From Diospyros lotus (Eukaryota > Streptophyta > Magnoliopsida > Ericales > Ebenaceae), in NCBI RefSeq assembly GCF_014633365.1, contig NC_068349.1, positions 32,254,753 through 32,318,752 of the forward strand: a DNA stretch of 64,000 nt. Direction: 5' to 3'. The translations under genes and the position numbers were made by a program. The notes below the pieces were generated by a model. That model was not told the origin of the DNA, ran no database searches, and saw only the letters and a list, made by a program, of their open reading frames with translations. Within the stretch, counting starts at the first letter, position 1. Each line of letters opens with the position of its first letter. Below are positions 20,814 to 31,660 of the stretch, one piece after another.

Positions 20814-21362
20814 TGTCATGATTCTAGGAGCAATAGAGGAGCAATATTGTAATAGGGATATAATAATTGTTAGGAGATATTTTACAATTTGTTGGGATTA
20901 CAATTGTACTGAACATGAGTGCAACGTGTGCTGGCCAAACAGTTGTATTGCACATGGGTGCAGGGGCTGTGAGGCTATAAATAAGCCATTGTTATTAGGA
21001 TTACAGTTGTACTGCACATGGGTGCATGGGTTGAGGCCAAACAGTTGTATTGCACATGCGTGAAAGGGCTGTTAAGGCTATAAATAAGCCATTGCTATAG
21101 GAGGGTAAGTATGTTTGAATTAATGAATGAAACTCTCTAAATTTTCTCTCAATCTCCCTTCTGTTTCCCTCTTTTTTCTCTCTCTCTCTATCTCTCCATT
21201 CTCTCCCTTCTCTGTTCTGATCTGCATCCTCGCTCATTTCTATCTATTATCTCCCCCATTTCTGTCCAATTTCCCCTCCAATCATTCTGTTATTGATCCT
21301 GAACCCCTCAGATTCTTTTGATTTCCCATCCAAACCCTAGGCTAAACCCTAGGAACATGACA
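20814..21362 (+). repeat. 3' LTR of RE8
   Basis: 549 bp, TGTCATG...CATGACA, preceded by purine tract AAGGCGGGGGAAT. It has the same 103-bp tandem unit as the 5' LTR (starting 20895 and 20998) with TATAAATA boxes at 20976-20983 and 21079-21086. Confidence 0.9.
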
Positions 21363-22080
21363 AAACTATATAGGATCGCATAGATGCACAGTTGGTTACA
21401 TTGATGTGGCAGTCAATAGATGTTGATTTAATTCTCTTATTTCGTGTCTATGAGAACTGTTTCGATATTCGATCTCATGCTTAACAACTATATACTAATG
21501 ATATTATGCATTTATACACTATCATTAGTAATTTGTTCTATATTCAGAAGGGGGATCCAAATGTGCCTACTTACTTGGGTCGTATTCAGTCTGCTATGAA
21601 AAATTTTAACGCTATGTTCCCTATTACATCTGATCTCACTGAGCAGAAGAAAGAGACAAGTTGTTTATGGTGCTTACCCTCCCAGGCCTTGGGCCTGATA
21701 TGGAGAGTATTCGCACTCAGATCCTGAATAGTCCCACTATACCTACCATGGAAGAGGTGTTTGCCCGAATCCTTCGGAGTACACAAACATTTTCTGAGGC
21801 TTCAGTTAGAGAGCGATCTATACTTGCCTCTAAGACTCCTAGATCTTCCTCTGAGATTGGACCTGGAAGCGGTCGTGGTTGAGGTGTTGCTCGTGATCGC
21901 AAAGGTAAGGCCCCTTATTGTAATTACTGTTGTCGCCTTGGTCATTATAAGGATACATGTTATACACTCCATGGTTGCCCTCCCAAGGCTAATGTTGCAA
22001 TTCCAGAAGGTACAGACACACAATCCGTGATACTTGCTGCATCTCATACTAAGTGACCAGCTTACATATACAATCTCTAT
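21363..22080 (+). pseudogene. copia gag of RE7, C-terminal part (broken)
   Basis: Continues gag after RE8: DAQLVTLMWQSIDVDLILLF then YIQKGDPNVPTYLGRIQSAM and FNAMFPITSDLTEQKKE, the UBN2-type copia gag domain. A frameshift at about 21660 leads into FMVLTLPGLGPDMESIRTQI. The zinc knuckle CNYCCRLGHYKDTC is at 21919-21960, C-x2-C-x4-H-x4-C. Confidence 0.85.
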
Positions 22081-22099
22081 TGAGGAGTTGTCTGAGTAT

Positions 22100-22628
22100 T
22101 GTCAGTTTTAGGTAGCCTGGCAAGCCTCATCCCCTATAGCTTCTATTGCCCAGGGATCTCTTTCTTCTGCTCGGTCACCCACTGGTACTCCTCATATAGG
22201 TCTTACTCATGCTCAACTTAGTTCTTGGATTCTTGATTCTATTACTTCAGAGCATCTTTCTAGTAATAAATCTTTATTCTCTCATTTTAATTCCTCTGCG
22301 GTCCTTTCTTCTATCACTATGGCTAATGGGTCTAAAACCCTTCCCACTAGTATCGATAGGGCTGATCCACGTCCATCTATTTCTCTTAATTATGTTTTAT
22401 ATGTTCTTAGTTGCCCATATAGTTCTTTGAATTGTCATGTGCAGGATCAAGGTATGGGACGGATGATTGGCACTGGTCATGAGTTTGAGGAACTTTACCT
22501 TCTTGCCTTATTGTCATCTATGGCATCTGCTTGTGCTACTACAGGGGCATCTCCTCTTCAGGTTCACTCTCAACTTGGTCAACCTCATGTACTCTTCAAC
22601 AGATGATTCCTTCATTGTCTTTGCTGAC
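22100..22628 (+). pseudogene. copia protease and GAG-pre-integrase of RE7 (broken)
   Basis: The protease start SSWILDSITSEHLSSNKSLF is at 22225-22284; the usual D-S-G-A has become D-S-I-T, so the catalytic loop is lost. NYVLYVLSCPYSSLN follows. The GAG-pre-integrase segment (DQGMGRMIGTGHEFEELYLL, then HSQLGQPHV) ends at 22600. The HHCC region is split by the solo LTR at 22629. Confidence 0.8.
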
Positions 22629-24034
22629 TGTTCGCTTATTCTTTCCCGCAAGTGAACGGAATCGTAACAAGTAATATAATGATGAATCAAGTATCATTCC
22701 CACAAGGATTAGCTTTTGATCCCTACTTTAACCACTATTAACTTTAATAAGCCACACACAATTAAAAGAATATTCAACGGAGATTTTATATAAGTTAAAA
22801 CTAACTCACCAAAAGGAAAACACAAAATAATTCTTTAGATAGTAAATATAGAAATCTAATGCACTAGGGTTCATGAATCCACCGTAGTTCTATAAATGGT
22901 TAAATCTTTCAGTGATCGGGTTTCATAATTCTTGCTTTGAGATGAAAATCGATGATCCTAAGTTAATCAAAAGCCTCTCTCGATGGTCAATCGAATCTAT
23001 GCTTACATATGAGATTAATTATCTCTAATTAATCTGCAAATATACAAATATGCATTTATCCACAATGATCATCAAAATAAGATTTCACAAGGGATAACGG
23101 TATCTCTACCTATTATTGAACCTTATGTTTATTATCAAGTGCTAATTTATATTGAATCTCTCGAAAGCAATATAAATCACAAACACGTTCTAATGGCGGC
23201 CAAGCATCACAACGGAATTAATGCATAACAAACGATCAACCCGAAAGACAAGAATATAATAAAACCCAAATACTTTTAATTAAACCAACATTGAACTAGG
23301 TTTCATCAATCACCCTAGCCACAAAGTACTTAGCCTAACATAGTTTCAACCAACGAAAGAAAAATAAAAACAAAGTTCATGATGTTGTAGAGAAGAAAGA
23401 ATAGAAAAATAAAACCAAAACCAAAGATCTTTAAGAAAATCTCCTCCTTTTGCCTTGACTTGTCGTTTTCTCCTCCTTCCCCAAAAGCTCCTTAATCTCC
23501 CCAAAATAAGTCTTTTTATAGTCCTCTTTAGGTTATCAAAGTCATCCCCTCGAAGGAGTCTATCTCTCTTTTATTTGGATTTAAATGGGCTTAAAACGAA
23601 GCTTTGAACCCTACCGCGGTATGCTTGTTGCTGCAGACCCGTGAGCTCCAGAAACTAAATCCTAAAGCGGTCCTACAGCGATATGCATTCCAATGTAAGA
23701 CCGTGAGCTCCAGAAACTAAGTCTTATAGTGGTTCTACAGCGGTATGCATTCCGCTATAAGCCCGCTAGCCTTCTTCTTTAGCCTCTTGCTTTATCATCT
23801 TCAACTTCTTGCTCTCGATACTCTTTTTCTTCCTTTTAATTCGATACCCGACCATGCCTCCAAGCTTTATTTCACTCCCATCATGCACCAAAATCATTCT
23901 TTTTGCTCCATGTCCGCTTTGCATGTAATGTTTACCTATATTGACAAAATTAAGCCCAAAATGAGTAGCAATCATGTTCATTGAATAATTAAATGCTAAG
24001 CTCGAAACACTAAATAATAGTGTTATGTTGATCA
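22629..24034 (-). mobile_element. 1.4-kb solo LTR inserted in RE7
   Basis: 1406 bp from TGTTCGC to TTGATCA, with exact TSD CTGAC at 22624-22628 and 24035-24039. Joining the flanks restores copia sequence ahead of CKSCQLGKH. On the minus strand a TATAAAAAG box lies near 23521, so the LTR is placed on the minus strand. It contains a 62-bp tandem repeat at 23639-23762. No coding sequence. Confidence 0.9.
23639..23762. repeat. 62-bp tandem repeat in the solo LTR
   Basis: Two units, 23639-23700 and 23701-23762, both starting CCGTGAGCTCCAGAAACTAA and containing a CTACAGCG-ATATGCATTCC segment. A partial third copy (CTACCGCGGTATGC) precedes at 23611. Confidence 0.85.
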
Positions 24035-24039
24035 CTGAC

Positions 24040-24832
24040 TATTCTAGAATGCAAGTCTTGTCAGCTAGGCAAACATGTTCGTTCTTCTTATTCTAGTCAT
24101 CTTAATGAATGAGCCAATGCTCCTTTTAATCTTGTACATTCTGACATTTGGGGTCCCAGTAGAGTCAAGTATAAACAAGGTTTCTCCTTTTTTGTTACAT
24201 TCATTGATAATCATTCTCATTGTACTTGGCTTTACTTAATAAAAGATCGTAGTGAATTGCAATCTTTATTCACTTCCTTTTGTAACGAAATTTCCACTCA
24301 ATTTGGTCGTACCATTCGGATCCTTCACAATGATAATGCTAAGGAATATTGTTCTCATGCATTTTAGGCTTTCCTCTCATCTCAGAGTATTATTCATCAG
24401 TTCTCTTGTCCTTATATTCCACAACAAAATAGGGTGATTGAACGTAAAAACCGTCATCTCATTGAGACTACCCGAACGTTTCTCCTTCACACGCATGTTC
24501 CTATTGCTTTTTGGGATATCGCTCTTCTCACTTCTAGTTATCTGATCAACCGAATGCCATATGCTGTTTTGAATGGGGCCATTCCACATACTTTACTTTT
24601 TCCTTGTGATCTCATCTTTCCTATCCCCCCTCGTGTCTTTGGAACAACCTGTTTTGTCCATCTTCTTTCCCTTGGTTGTGATAAATTATCTCGTCGCTCG
24701 ATCAAGTGTGTGTGTCTAGGCTACTCTCGTCATCAGAAGGGATACAAGTGCTACTCTCGTGAACTTAGTAGATACTTTCTCTCTTCTGATGTCACATTTT
24801 TTAAGTCTACACATTTTTCTCTTTTTCTTTAG
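24040..24832 (+). pseudogene. copia integrase of RE7 (broken)
   Basis: Starts CKSCQLGKHVRSSYSSHLNE (end of the HHCC finger), then LVHSDIWGP with the first catalytic Asp, FVTFIDNHSHCTWLYLIKDR, and ILHNDNAKEY with the second Asp. A stop at 24364-24366 breaks the core. The third acidic residue is in NRVIERKNRHLIE. The post-integrase segment RRSIKCVCLGYSRHQKGYKC closes it. The order and spacing are normal for copia. Confidence 0.85.
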
Positions 24833-24956
24833 ATGGGTCTTCTTCCTTCCTTCATGAGGTTCTTCCTGTTCCTTCTTTTCCTCCTCTGGTCCCAGTATTT
24901 GTTCATATTCCTTTGTTCCTCTTCAAACTTATTGGTGTCGTTCTAAGCCTCCATAA

Positions 24957-26071
24957 ATGCCTCCAGCTCCAGCTCCTCCCATTGCCAATGATGGTATTCC
25001 TTCAGATTCATGTCTTCCTCCCATTGGTGCCATTATTCCGTCTCCTTCTAACTCTGCCCAAGTACCTATTCACCGTGGTACACGTTCCATTCGAAATCCT
25101 CATCCCTTTTATACTTTTGTGAGTTATCACCGTTTGTCACCTGTTTATTCTGTTTTTGTATCTGTTTTGACGGATGCTAAATCTCTCTCACCCTGGGTGG
25201 AGACATGCTATGGATGAGATGTCTGCTTTGCTAGCTAATGAGACGTGGGATCTAGTTCCTCTCCCTGGGGAAGTCTACTATTAGTTGTCAGTGGGTGTTT
25301 ACTGTTAAGGTTGGTCTAGATGGCTCTGTTTATCGTCTAAAGGCTCGGTTGGCTGTTAAGGGCTATGCTCAACTGGATATTAAAAATGGCCTAGATTATG
25401 GTGATACATTATCTCTCGTGGCTAAGATTGCTTCTATTCGTGTTTTTCTTGCTGTGGTCGCTATTAAGCAGTGGTCTCTTTATCAACTGGATATTAAAAA
25501 TGTTTTTCTTCATAGCGACCTTCACGAGGAAGTGTATATGGAGCAACCTCTTGGGTTTGTTGCTCAGAGGGGGTCTCGACTGGTATGTCGCCTGGAGAAG
25601 TCCTCATATGGCCTAAAACAATCTCCTCGGTGTTGGTTTGGTTCAGTTTTGTCATCCAATCTTGTGGTATGAGTAGAAGTGAAGCTAATCATTTTGTTTT
25701 TTATCGCCATTCTCCTGGTGGAGTCATATTATTGGTGTTGTATATAGATGACATTGTTATTACAGGAGATGATGAGGTTGGTATTGGGCAGTTGAAGACT
25801 CATTTGCATTCTCATTTTCAAACTAAGGATTTGGGCAGGGTGAAGTATTTCTTGGCATTAAGGTAGCTCAATCAGCCCATGGTGTGTGCATCTCTCAAAG
25901 GAAATATGCCTTGGATATTTTGGAAGAGATTGGTATTCTTGATTCCCAGCCTATAGATACTCTTATGGATCCTAATGTTAAGCTTGTACCAAGACAGTGG
26001 CAACCATTGGAGGATCCTTAGTGATATCAGAGACTGGTTGGGAAGCTTAATTACCTCACCATTACACGCTA
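24957..26071 (+). pseudogene. copia RT of RE7 (broken)
   Basis: RT from LSPVYSVFVSVL (25135) to about 26071. Motifs are DGSVYRLKARLAVKGYAQ, LDYGDTLSLVAKIASIRVFL, QLDIKNVFLHSDLHEEVYME, the SYGLKQSPRCW motif and LYIDDIVITGDDEVG with the catalytic Y-I-D-D at 25741-25752. Frame breaks occur at about 25215, 25270, 25671 and 25866. In front of GLDYGDT there is a misplaced copy of LDIKN (25370-25388), identical over 19 bases to 25484-25502. Confidence 0.85.
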
Positions 26072-26327
26072 GATATCTCTTTTGTTGCTAATGTGGTAAG
26101 TCAATTATTGGACTCCCCTTGTGATAGTCACTGGCAAGCTTTAGTGTGTATCTTGAGATACATTAAAAGTGCAATTGGAAAAGGCTTGTTGTTCGGTGTG
26201 ATATCTCTTTTGTTGCTAGTGTGGCAAGTCAATTCTTAGACTCCCCTTGTGATAGTCACTAGCAAGCTTTAGTGTGTATCTTGAGATACATTAAAAGTGC
26301 TATTGGAAAAGGCTTGTTGTTTGAGAA
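26072..26327 (+). repeat. 128-bp tandem duplication in RE7 pol
   Basis: GATATCTCTTTTGTTGCTA starts at 26072 and again at 26200. The two 128-bp copies differ at several positions. The segment encodes the RT/RNase H connection, ending LRYIKSAIGKGLLF. Confidence 0.9.
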
Positions 26328-26824
26328 CAAAGGACATAAGCAAGTTGTTGCTGATGCAGATTGGGCTAGTTGTCCCATAGATAGGCGCTCTACCTCGGGT
26401 TATTGTATCTTGGTTGGAGGAAATTTAGTGTCTTTGAAGAGTAAGAAGCAAAATGTTGTGGCTAGATCTAGCACAGAAGTGGAATATCGGGCCATGGCTT
26501 TAGCCACATGTGAGTTGATTTAGCTTAAGCAACTTCTTAAGAAGCTGAAATTTGGATATTCAGGGCCTATGCAGCTTGGTTGGAATAATCAGGCGGGTCT
26601 TTATATTGCCTCTAATTCAGTTTTCCAAGAACAAACCAAACACATAAAGATAGACTTATCATTTTGTGAGACAAAAGTTGATTTCTAGAGAGATTAGTAC
26701 CTCATTTGTTGGCTCTAATGATAACTGACTGATCTTCTTACCAAGGCATTACAAGATTCACGGCTTGCCTACATTTATACTAAGCTAGGCCCATATGATA
26801 TATATACGCCTACTTGAGGAGAAG
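26328..26824 (+). pseudogene. copia RNase H of RE7 (broken), with purine tract
   Basis: Reads ADADWASCPIDRRSTSGYCI then SKKQNVVARSSTEVEYRAMA and LATCELI, the conserved copia RNase H, broken by a stop at 26521-26523. It continues with NNQAGLYIASN and HIKIDLSF. The end LTKALQDSRLAYIYTKLG is followed by a purine tract GAGGAGAAG (26816-26824), right before the 3' LTR. Confidence 0.85.
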
Positions 26825-26843
26825 TATTAGAACTAGTGTTATA
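26825..26843 (+). repeat. 3' LTR of RE7, first part
   Basis: TATTAGAACTAGTGTTATA, matching the start of the 5' LTR with TG changed to TA. It is interrupted after 19 bases by RE9 and resumes at 31916. Confidence 0.85.
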
Positions 26844-27123
26844 TGTTGGAGTAGTTTAGTATTAAATGTCATGCGCTTCTCTCTCTGTTTTACATATGTT
26901 GTTCTTTATTCTCCTTACTTATGTTGTTCTTTATTCTCCTTACTTAGTTTTATGCTCATATAAGCGGTAGTTATGTATTTTGTTATGAGCTGTCTTTTAT
27001 CATGAGCTGTCTATTTAAAGCAACTCATCTTTAGAATCAATGAGAGGCTTGATTATTTTTTTCTATTGAAAATCCTGCTCGTGTTATTCCTGGTTTTGTT
27101 TCTGCCCTAGCTGTTTCATTTCA
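26844..27123 (+). repeat. 5' LTR of RE9
   Basis: TGTTGGAGTAG...CATTTCA, 280 bp. A 25-bp unit starting TTATGTTGTTCTTTATTCTC is duplicated near 26895-26945 and is single in the 3' LTR. Confidence 0.95.
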
Positions 27124-27135
27124 TGGTATCAGAGC
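27124..27135 (+). other. primer-binding site of RE9
   Basis: TGGTATCAGAGC, directly adjoining the LTR, exact initiator-Met type. Confidence 0.95.
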
Positions 27136-27150
27136 CAAGACTCGAAATCG

Positions 27151-29100
27151 ATGGCCTCCAATCAAACTCTCGATTCTTCCTCATTTCCCTCTCCTCATTC
27201 TTCCTCCTTGTTATCGACTAGATCTCAGTCAGATTTCTCATCAGTTGCTAAGGCGTTGAATTTTGTTCCGATTAAACTCAATTCTGGAAATTATATCTTT
27301 TGGAAGGCACAAGTTCTTGCTAAGGTGCATGCCTTCGATCTAGTGTCGTTTCTCAATAAAACGACACCTCCTATGAAGTTTATGCTTGCATCCGACGGTG
27401 AAGAAACAGAAGTTAATCCAGCATATTTGAGCTGGATTCGATCCGATCAGCTGCTGTTGGGATGGCTGTTCTCAACAATCGATCAAGAGGTACTTACTCA
27501 GGTGATTCATAGTGAGTCATTGGCTGAGGTATGGAGTATTCTAGAAAATTTGTACTCTCGCCAAGCTATAGCTAAATCCTTTCAATTAAAACAGCAGTTA
27601 TGGTCTATGAAAAAAAATTCTCTATCTATAAATGATTTCATTCTTAAGATTAAAACAGTCGGACACACTTTGGTAGCAATAGGTGAACCACTGAATGATA
27701 AAGAATTGTTACTTGCAATTATTAATGGCCTAGATCAGGAGTATGAGACAGTTGTTAGCCTTATTACATATCAAATGGATGAGATAGACTTGGAGAAGGT
27801 ACAATACTTGTTGTTAATGTATGAACAAAGACTTTCAGTCAAAAACTCCACAGTCAATTTTGATTCGGTCATGCATGTAAATGTGGCTTTAGTACCTTCT
27901 GCTCAGAATTATAATTTTGGTAGCACTAGAGGAGGATCATCTCAACGAAGCAATGGATATGGTAATAGAGGAGGAGGAAGAGGCCGAGGTAGAAATTCTA
28001 ATAGGAGAATTTACTGCCAGTTGTGTGGTAAGCCAGGCCATTTTGTGGATCGGTGTTATCATTGGTTTGATAAAAATTTCCAGCGGCCATCAAATGCAAG
28101 TTTTGGCAGATCTGATGGTGGTAATCCATCACAGTTTGTTAATCAGCCTCAGTTTATGAATCAACACCCTTCTAGAGCTTACTTGGCCTCCTTTAGTGAT
28201 TCTAAGGGGGTCTACACTAATGACATGGCTTCAACACAAGGCTCTCACTATGGTAGTTCTTTTAATTCTTTCACACCTGACAACTTCACAGCTTCTCCTT
28301 CTCTTCCAGATTCAAACTGGTTTGTTGACTCTGGGGCAACTAATCACCTCACCTCCAACCTAAATAACCTTTCTTTGCATGCTCCCTATACTGGTGGAGA
28401 CAAAGTTGTTGTTAGTAATGGTAAGCAACTTCGTATTACTCATGTTGGCACCAGTTATTTGCAGTCTCAACCACATTTAGTTCTTCCATTACCTAATGTT
28501 CTCCATGTTCCTAGTATGAAGAAAAATTTGATTAGTGTATCTCAGCTTACTCATGACTATAATGTTGTGGCTGAATTTGATTCAAATGTTTGTTTGGTTA
28601 AGGACAAAACTTCCGGACTGGTGCTGCTTCGGGGACACCTTAAGGATGGGCTTTATCAGTTGACTCCAGCTTCTTGTTCTGCTGGTGGCAGCATTTTTGC
28701 TTCATCCCTAGAAACTTCCTTGGTTCCTTCTGCATTTCCTTCGAATACATGTAATAAACTAGATACATGTACAAGGTCAAACTCATTTTGTCATGAGTCT
28801 CCACATGTTGTAAATGTTGTTCAGCATACTAAACTTTGCCAACAATGGCATGATAGGTTAGGACATCCTTCTATGAATGTACTCAAATCTATATTGAATA
28901 AAATGGGAATTTCTTGCTCAGGTTCAGATTTGTCGTTTTGTGATTCTTGTAAGATTGGAAAATTAAGTCAGCTTCTTTTTACAAGTCATGATATCACTGT
29001 TGTTAAACCCTTGGAATTGATTTATTCTGATTTCTGGGGACCTGCCCCTGTTTTGTCTATAGAAGGCTATAGGTACTACATCATCTTTGTTGATGCATAG
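27151..29100 (+). CDS. copia gag-protease-integrase N-terminus of RE9
   Basis: 649 codons from ATG 15 bases after the primer-binding site to a TAG at 29098-29100. Gag fills residues 1-330, with the UBN2-type core (NYIFWKAQVLAKVHAFDLVS; LWSMKKNSLSINDFILKIKT). An Arg/Gly-rich stretch (residues about 262-285) precedes the zinc knuckle C289-x2-C292-x4-H297-x4-C302. The protease D393-S-G-A motif is intact (NWFVDSGATNHLTS). GAG-pre-integrase has WHDRLGHPS and CDSCKIGK (HHCC). The integrase core begins with YSDFWGP and stops at FVDA. Length and order are normal for copia; the stop is a disabling mutation. Confidence 0.95.
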   Translation: MASNQTLDSSSFPSPHSSSLLSTRSQSDFSSVAKALNFVPIKLNSGNYIFWKAQVLAKVHAFDLVSFLNKTTPPMKFMLASDGEETEVNPAYLSWIRSDQLLLGWLFSTIDQEVLTQVIHSESLAEVWSILENLYSRQAIAKSFQLKQQLWSMKKNSLSINDFILKIKTVGHTLVAIGEPLNDKELLLAIINGLDQEYETVVSLITYQMDEIDLEKVQYLLLMYEQRLSVKNSTVNFDSVMHVNVALVPSAQNYNFGSTRGGSSQRSNGYGNRGGGRGRGRNSNRRIYCQLCGKPGHFVDRCYHWFDKNFQRPSNASFGRSDGGNPSQFVNQPQFMNQHPSRAYLASFSDSKGVYTNDMASTQGSHYGSSFNSFTPDNFTASPSLPDSNWFVDSGATNHLTSNLNNLSLHAPYTGGDKVVVSNGKQLRITHVGTSYLQSQPHLVLPLPNVLHVPSMKKNLISVSQLTHDYNVVAEFDSNVCLVKDKTSGLVLLRGHLKDGLYQLTPASCSAGGSIFASSLETSLVPSAFPSNTCNKLDTCTRSNSFCHESPHVVNVVQHTKLCQQWHDRLGHPSMNVLKSILNKMGISCSGSDLSFCDSCKIGKLSQLLFTSHDITVVKPLELIYSDFWGPAPVLSIEGYRYYIIFVDA

Positions 29101-30049
29101 ACTCGGTATACTTGGATCTACCCCCTAAAGCTTAAATTGGATGCCTTATCTGCCTTTACTATTTTTCATAAGTTTGCAGAACTTCAATACAACACTAAGC
29201 TTTAAGGCTTTGCAAACTGATAATGGGGGGAAATTCCGAGCTTTCTTACCTTATCTTCGAACCCATGGAATCCAATCTAGATTTACTTGCCCACATACTC
29301 ATCAGCAGAATGGTGTAGCCGAACGCAAACATAGACATATTGCTGAAATGGGTTTAACATTGTTGTCTCGTGCTCATATGCCTCTTCGGTTTTGGGTGGA
29401 ATCTTTTCAAACAGCAGTTCATCTTATTAACTTGCTTCCTTCTTCTTCTCAAGTCTTTAACACCATTTGAAATGCTGTATAATAAATAACCTAATTACTT
29501 CATTCTCCAACCTTTTGGCTGAGCTTGTTTTCCCTTTCTCCGTCCATATAATCGTCATAAGTTTGATTTTCATTCTGCCAAGTGTATTTTTCTTGGCTAT
29601 AGTCATACTCAAGCTGGTTACAAGTGCTTGCATCCATCTGGGAAAGTGTATGTGTCTCGGCATGTCTAATTTAATCCTAGTGATTTTCCTTATTCTTCTT
29701 TGTTTTCTATTTCTTCAGTGTCTAAGTCATATGTTCCTCACGGGTATTCTACTGCCTTTCTGGAACCTATTGTCACTCATTCTAATTCTTCCAGGTGTCC
29801 CTCGGTTGCACCAGTTCCGGTCTCCACACAATCTAGTAGTCAAAGAGATGTTCCTCTCCGATTGCAGAACACTTACAGGAGTTGCAATCTAATCCAGCTT
29901 CTTCCTCTGTATTTGTGCCCCGTCCTATATCTACTTCCGCACCTCAGTCTAAACCTAAGCCATCCAAAACTATTCCTGCTCCCTCGCTTCATCCCATGGT
30001 CACCAGATCCAAGTCCAAATAGTTAGTTGCTCCTTCTCCTCATGCCTTA
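29101..30049 (+). pseudogene. copia integrase, remainder, of RE9 (broken)
   Basis: Just after the stop the frame reads TRYTWIYPLK. A frameshift leads into the ORF 29141-29470 with LQTDNGGKFRAFLPYLRTHG (second catalytic Asp) and HQQNGVAERKHRHIAEMGLT (catalytic Glu). The post-integrase region 29470-30020 is again shifted, with KCIFLGYSHTQAGYKCLHPS visible in another frame near 29580. Confidence 0.85.
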
Positions 30050-31012
30050 GTGAGTTCCGTTGAGCCTAGTTCTGTTAGTGAGGCTCTTTTAGACTCACGA
30101 TGGGTTCAGGCCATGAATGAAGAATATACAGCCTTGCAGAAAAATCATACTTGGGATTTGGTTCCCCTGTCTAAGGATATGAATCTGGTTGGCTGTAAGT
30201 GGGTGTTTAGGGTGAAATACAATGTTGATGGTTCTGTTCTTAAGTACAAAGCCAGGCTGGTTGCTAAGGGATTTCATCAAACTCTAGGTGTAGATTATGC
30301 TGAAACTTTTAGCCCGATTGTTAAGGCACCAACCATTCGAGTTTTGTTTGCTTTGGCAGCTACCTATGGTTGGGACATCCAACAAGCTGATGTAAATAAT
30401 GTTTTTCTCAATGGAGACTTAACTGAATCAGTTTATATGGTCCAGCCTGAGGGCTTTGTTAATACTCAGCTACCTACACATGTATGCAAGTTACAAAAGT
30501 CTTTGTATGGGCTGAAGCAGGCTCCTAGAGCCTGGTATATGAAGCTGAGAATAGCCTTACAATCATGGGGTTTTGTTCGTGCTGTATCGGATGCATCTTT
30601 GTTTGTTAAGAAGACTGTTGATTGTGTGCTTTATGTGTTGATCTATGTTGATGATATTCTACTCACTGGTTCTGATAATGATGCTCTTAAGTCATGTATT
30701 AAAGCTTTGGATACTCATTTTGCTGTTAAGACTCTTGGTTCGGTGAACTATTTTTTGGGTTTTGAAGCTTATAGAGACAGCAGTGGTATTTACCTCACTC
30801 AAACTAAGTATGTTCTTGACATACTGAAAAAGGATGCTATGCATGATAGCAAGCCATGTGATACTCCTATGGCTGCGGGAGTTTCATTAACAGATGAAGG
30901 AGAACTATTCTTCAATCCTTCTTTGTATAGAACTCTCATTGGCTCATTGCAATACTTGACATATACTCGCCCAGACATAGCTTTTACAGTTAACAAAGTT
31001 TTTATCTTGTCC
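30050..31012 (+). pseudogene. copia reverse transcriptase of RE9
   Basis: 321 codons holding a full RT: EALLDSRWVQAMNEEYTALQ, WDLVPLSKDMNLVGCKWVFR, LVAKGFHQTLGVDYAETFSP, QQADVNNVFLNGDLTESVYM, SLYGLKQAPRAWYMKL and IYVDDILLTGSDND, with Y-V-D-D at 30643-30654. The open frame ends at TVNKVFILS because of a small deletion around 31003, which shifts the connection to RNase H. There is no start codon of its own; it was part of the gag-pol polyprotein. Confidence 0.95.
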
Positions 31013-31016
31013 TAAG

Positions 31017-31660
31017 GTGCAGCATTGGTTAGCTTGTAAGCGTCTTCTTCGATATCTAAAGGGCACAGTTGGCTTGGGCTTGGTTTTCTCTCCCTCACGA
31101 GATGATTTGTCCTTACAAGTGTACACTGATGCAAACCATGCTGGCTGCAAGGTGACTCGGCGCTCTACCAGTGGCTTTTGTGTCTATTTTGGCAAGAATC
31201 TTATTGTTTGGGGTTCTAAGAAACAGACTGTTGTTGCTAGGTCTGTAGGAGAGGCTGAATATCATGCTATTGCCTTGGGTGTGACTGAATTAATGTGGCT
31301 GAAAACATTGTTTCAAGAGTTAGGCTATCCATGTGCTGATGTTCCTATTGTATGGAGTGATAACTTAGCTGCCAAAAGCATGTCCAAGAATCCAATTTTT
31401 CATTCTCGAACCAAATATATTGAAGTTGATGTTCATTTTGTTCAAGAGAAAGTGGAAAATGGTGAAGTGGAGGTTAGATATGTTCCTACAGCTAATCAGG
31501 TTGCTGATGTTCTTACAAAAGGATTACCTAGAGATCGATTCAAGTTTTTACGAGCTAGACTTGGTTTGACATTATCTCCTGTATGTGCTGGTTCAACAGA
31601 TGGTGGCAGATTGTTTCCATCCGATCACTCAACTTCAATGGAGTCTGATTTGAGGGGAAG
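31017..31660 (+). pseudogene. copia RNase H of RE9
   Basis: ORF 31017-31676: HWLACKRLLRYLKGTVGLGL, YTDANHAGCKVTRRSTSGFC, VVARSVGEAEYHAIALGVTE and VWSDNLAAKSMSKNP, then HVQEKVENG-type sequence and VADVLTKGLPRDRFKF. Catalytic acidic positions (YTDA, EAEY, SDN) are all present. The frame is open to within the 3' LTR, so the domain looks intact apart from the frameshift that precedes it. Confidence 0.95.

Larger units (their letters stand above)
17229..21362 (+). mobile_element. non-autonomous LTR retrotransposon RE8 with unrecognised ORFs
   Basis: 4134 bp: 5' LTR (17229-17783), primer-binding site (17787-17798), internal region, purine tract (20801-20813) and 3' LTR (20814-21362). The flanks GGACT and AAACT match at 3 of 5 bases, a decayed TSD. 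The internal region (about 3.0 kb, with a later solo LTR at 19425-19729) has no protease, RT, RNase H or integrase motif on either strand. The element would have needed enzymes from another family. It is inserted in gag of RE7. Confidence 0.8.
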
